Made by a program: the position numbers and the translations under genes
In this document: positions 63,228-64,000 of the stretch, one piece after another
How positions within the stretch are numbered: position 1 is the stretch's first letter
How the letters are laid out: every line of letters begins with the position of its first letter
Assembly: GCA_009823395.1 (NCBI GenBank)
Contig: CM020513.1
Span: 13,870,501 to 13,934,500 of the forward strand
Origin: Thamnaconus septentrionalis
Lineage: Eukaryota > Chordata > Actinopteri > Tetraodontiformes > Monacanthidae
Length of the DNA stretch: 64,000 bases
Direction: 5' to 3'
The notes under the pieces: model-generated
Told to the model about the DNA's origin: nothing
Seen by the model: the letters and a program-made list of their open reading frames with translations, nothing else
Database searches by the model: none

Positions 63228-64000
63228 AGCGGTGAAGTGTGTTTAGGCAAGGACTTAGCCAGTGAAAACAGAAGGTCTCTAGTAGCAGGGGCTTTTCTAT
63301 AGGGCTGGATAGAGGTCAGTAAGGCCAGGAGACACTGTGTACTCTGAACCCGGTGACCCAGCCTGTAAAACCAACCTCTGCGACGAGCCCGATGAATTTG
63401 CTGCTGCCACTCCAAATGTGCAAATATCGTAGAAATAGATAAACAGCGTTGTCTATGAACTCGTCCTTTCAAAATTGATTGCTGAGAGGAGCTTTGCTTG
63501 TTACCGCTTCTCAAGCCAATAATGTAAAAAAATATTTGAAAATCATTAAGAAAAAAAAATAGTTTGAAGCTGTATTGAGGTGAAGAAACGTTCATGTTGC
63601 ATTTCATGTTATTGCGTTGCACATTTGCACTTTTGTGTACTACTAGTCTGCATACTGGGCTACTGGCTTAAGTGAAATTATTGGTTGAGGCCCTTTGCAA
63701 CATTTTTAGTTCATCCGACCAAAAACCTGCTTGCTCTTACGACCCACCTTGAGTGAGCTCACGTCTTTGACACAGCGCTAACTACACGTGGCGAGTTAAA
63801 CATTATGCGTGGAGCCCTGTGACGATGAGCAATGTATCGGTCGGTTTTAGTGACCCTATCCTCTTTTATCTTCACCTTTAGGGCCTTGTAGTCCTGTTTG
63901 CTCCCTGCGCACGTGTGCTCTTCTCCTCACTGGCACTGCATTCCTGTCGGGGAAGGACTGCGTGCAGGGACATGCCAGCGCTCTGCGCACACAGCCTGGC
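59721..64000. other. Upstream of mob2, no gene supported
   Basis: 4.3 kb of mixed sequence with a GT microsatellite near 63192-63225. Open frames here lack recognisable protein similarity; further 5' mob2 exons on the minus strand could lie here or beyond the window. Confidence 0.6.
63192..63225. repeat. (GT)n microsatellite
   Basis: About 17 GT units. Confidence 0.93.

Overview
The window is nuclear DNA from a ray-finned fish, most likely a teleost. The signs are vertebrate exon-intron genes with fairly compact introns, dense dinucleotide and tetranucleotide microsatellites, a teleost-type interspersed repeat with an ATGG tail, and protein sequences close to but distinct from mammalian orthologues. 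I cannot name the species.

Three protein-coding genes are supported. (1) abcc8, plus strand, coding exons from 2411 to 42321: 38 exons that splice into a continuous frame of 1587 codons plus stop, encoding SUR1, the ABC-family regulatory subunit of the ATP-sensitive potassium channel. (2) kcnj11, plus strand, 43914-45077: a single coding exon of 387 codons encoding Kir6.2, the pore of the same channel. (3) mob2, minus strand, 59330 down to 47434: five exons encoding a 242-residue MOB kinase activator that is expected to bind NDR/LATS-type kinases.

Layout. 1-2410 holds upstream DNA of abcc8 with a degenerate interspersed repeat, a TATA-like box and a pyrimidine-rich leader. 2411-42321 is abcc8, whose introns hold most of the microsatellites, a long polypyrimidine minisatellite (about 30.2-30.9 kb) and hAT-like and other interspersed repeat fragments. 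Only about 1.6 kb separates the abcc8 stop from the kcnj11 start. kcnj11 and mob2 are convergent, and their predicted poly(A) signals lie about 410 bases apart near 45.4-45.8 kb. 59331-64000 is the mob2 upstream region with a CpG-rich promoter-like block and no further gene I can support.

Functionally, abcc8 and kcnj11 encode the two halves of one octameric channel (four SUR1 and four Kir6.2) that couples ATP/ADP level to membrane potential, classically in insulin-secreting cells and neurons. Their tandem arrangement matches the ABCC8-KCNJ11 pair of mammals. mob2 is an unrelated neighbour.

I found no undescribed multi-gene system. The points most worth a second look are splicing-related (exons flanked by UG/GU microsatellites, a GC-AG intron next to two micro-exons, tandem acceptors), a changed C-terminal tail in Kir6.2, and an unusual residue before the SUR1 NBD1 signature motif.
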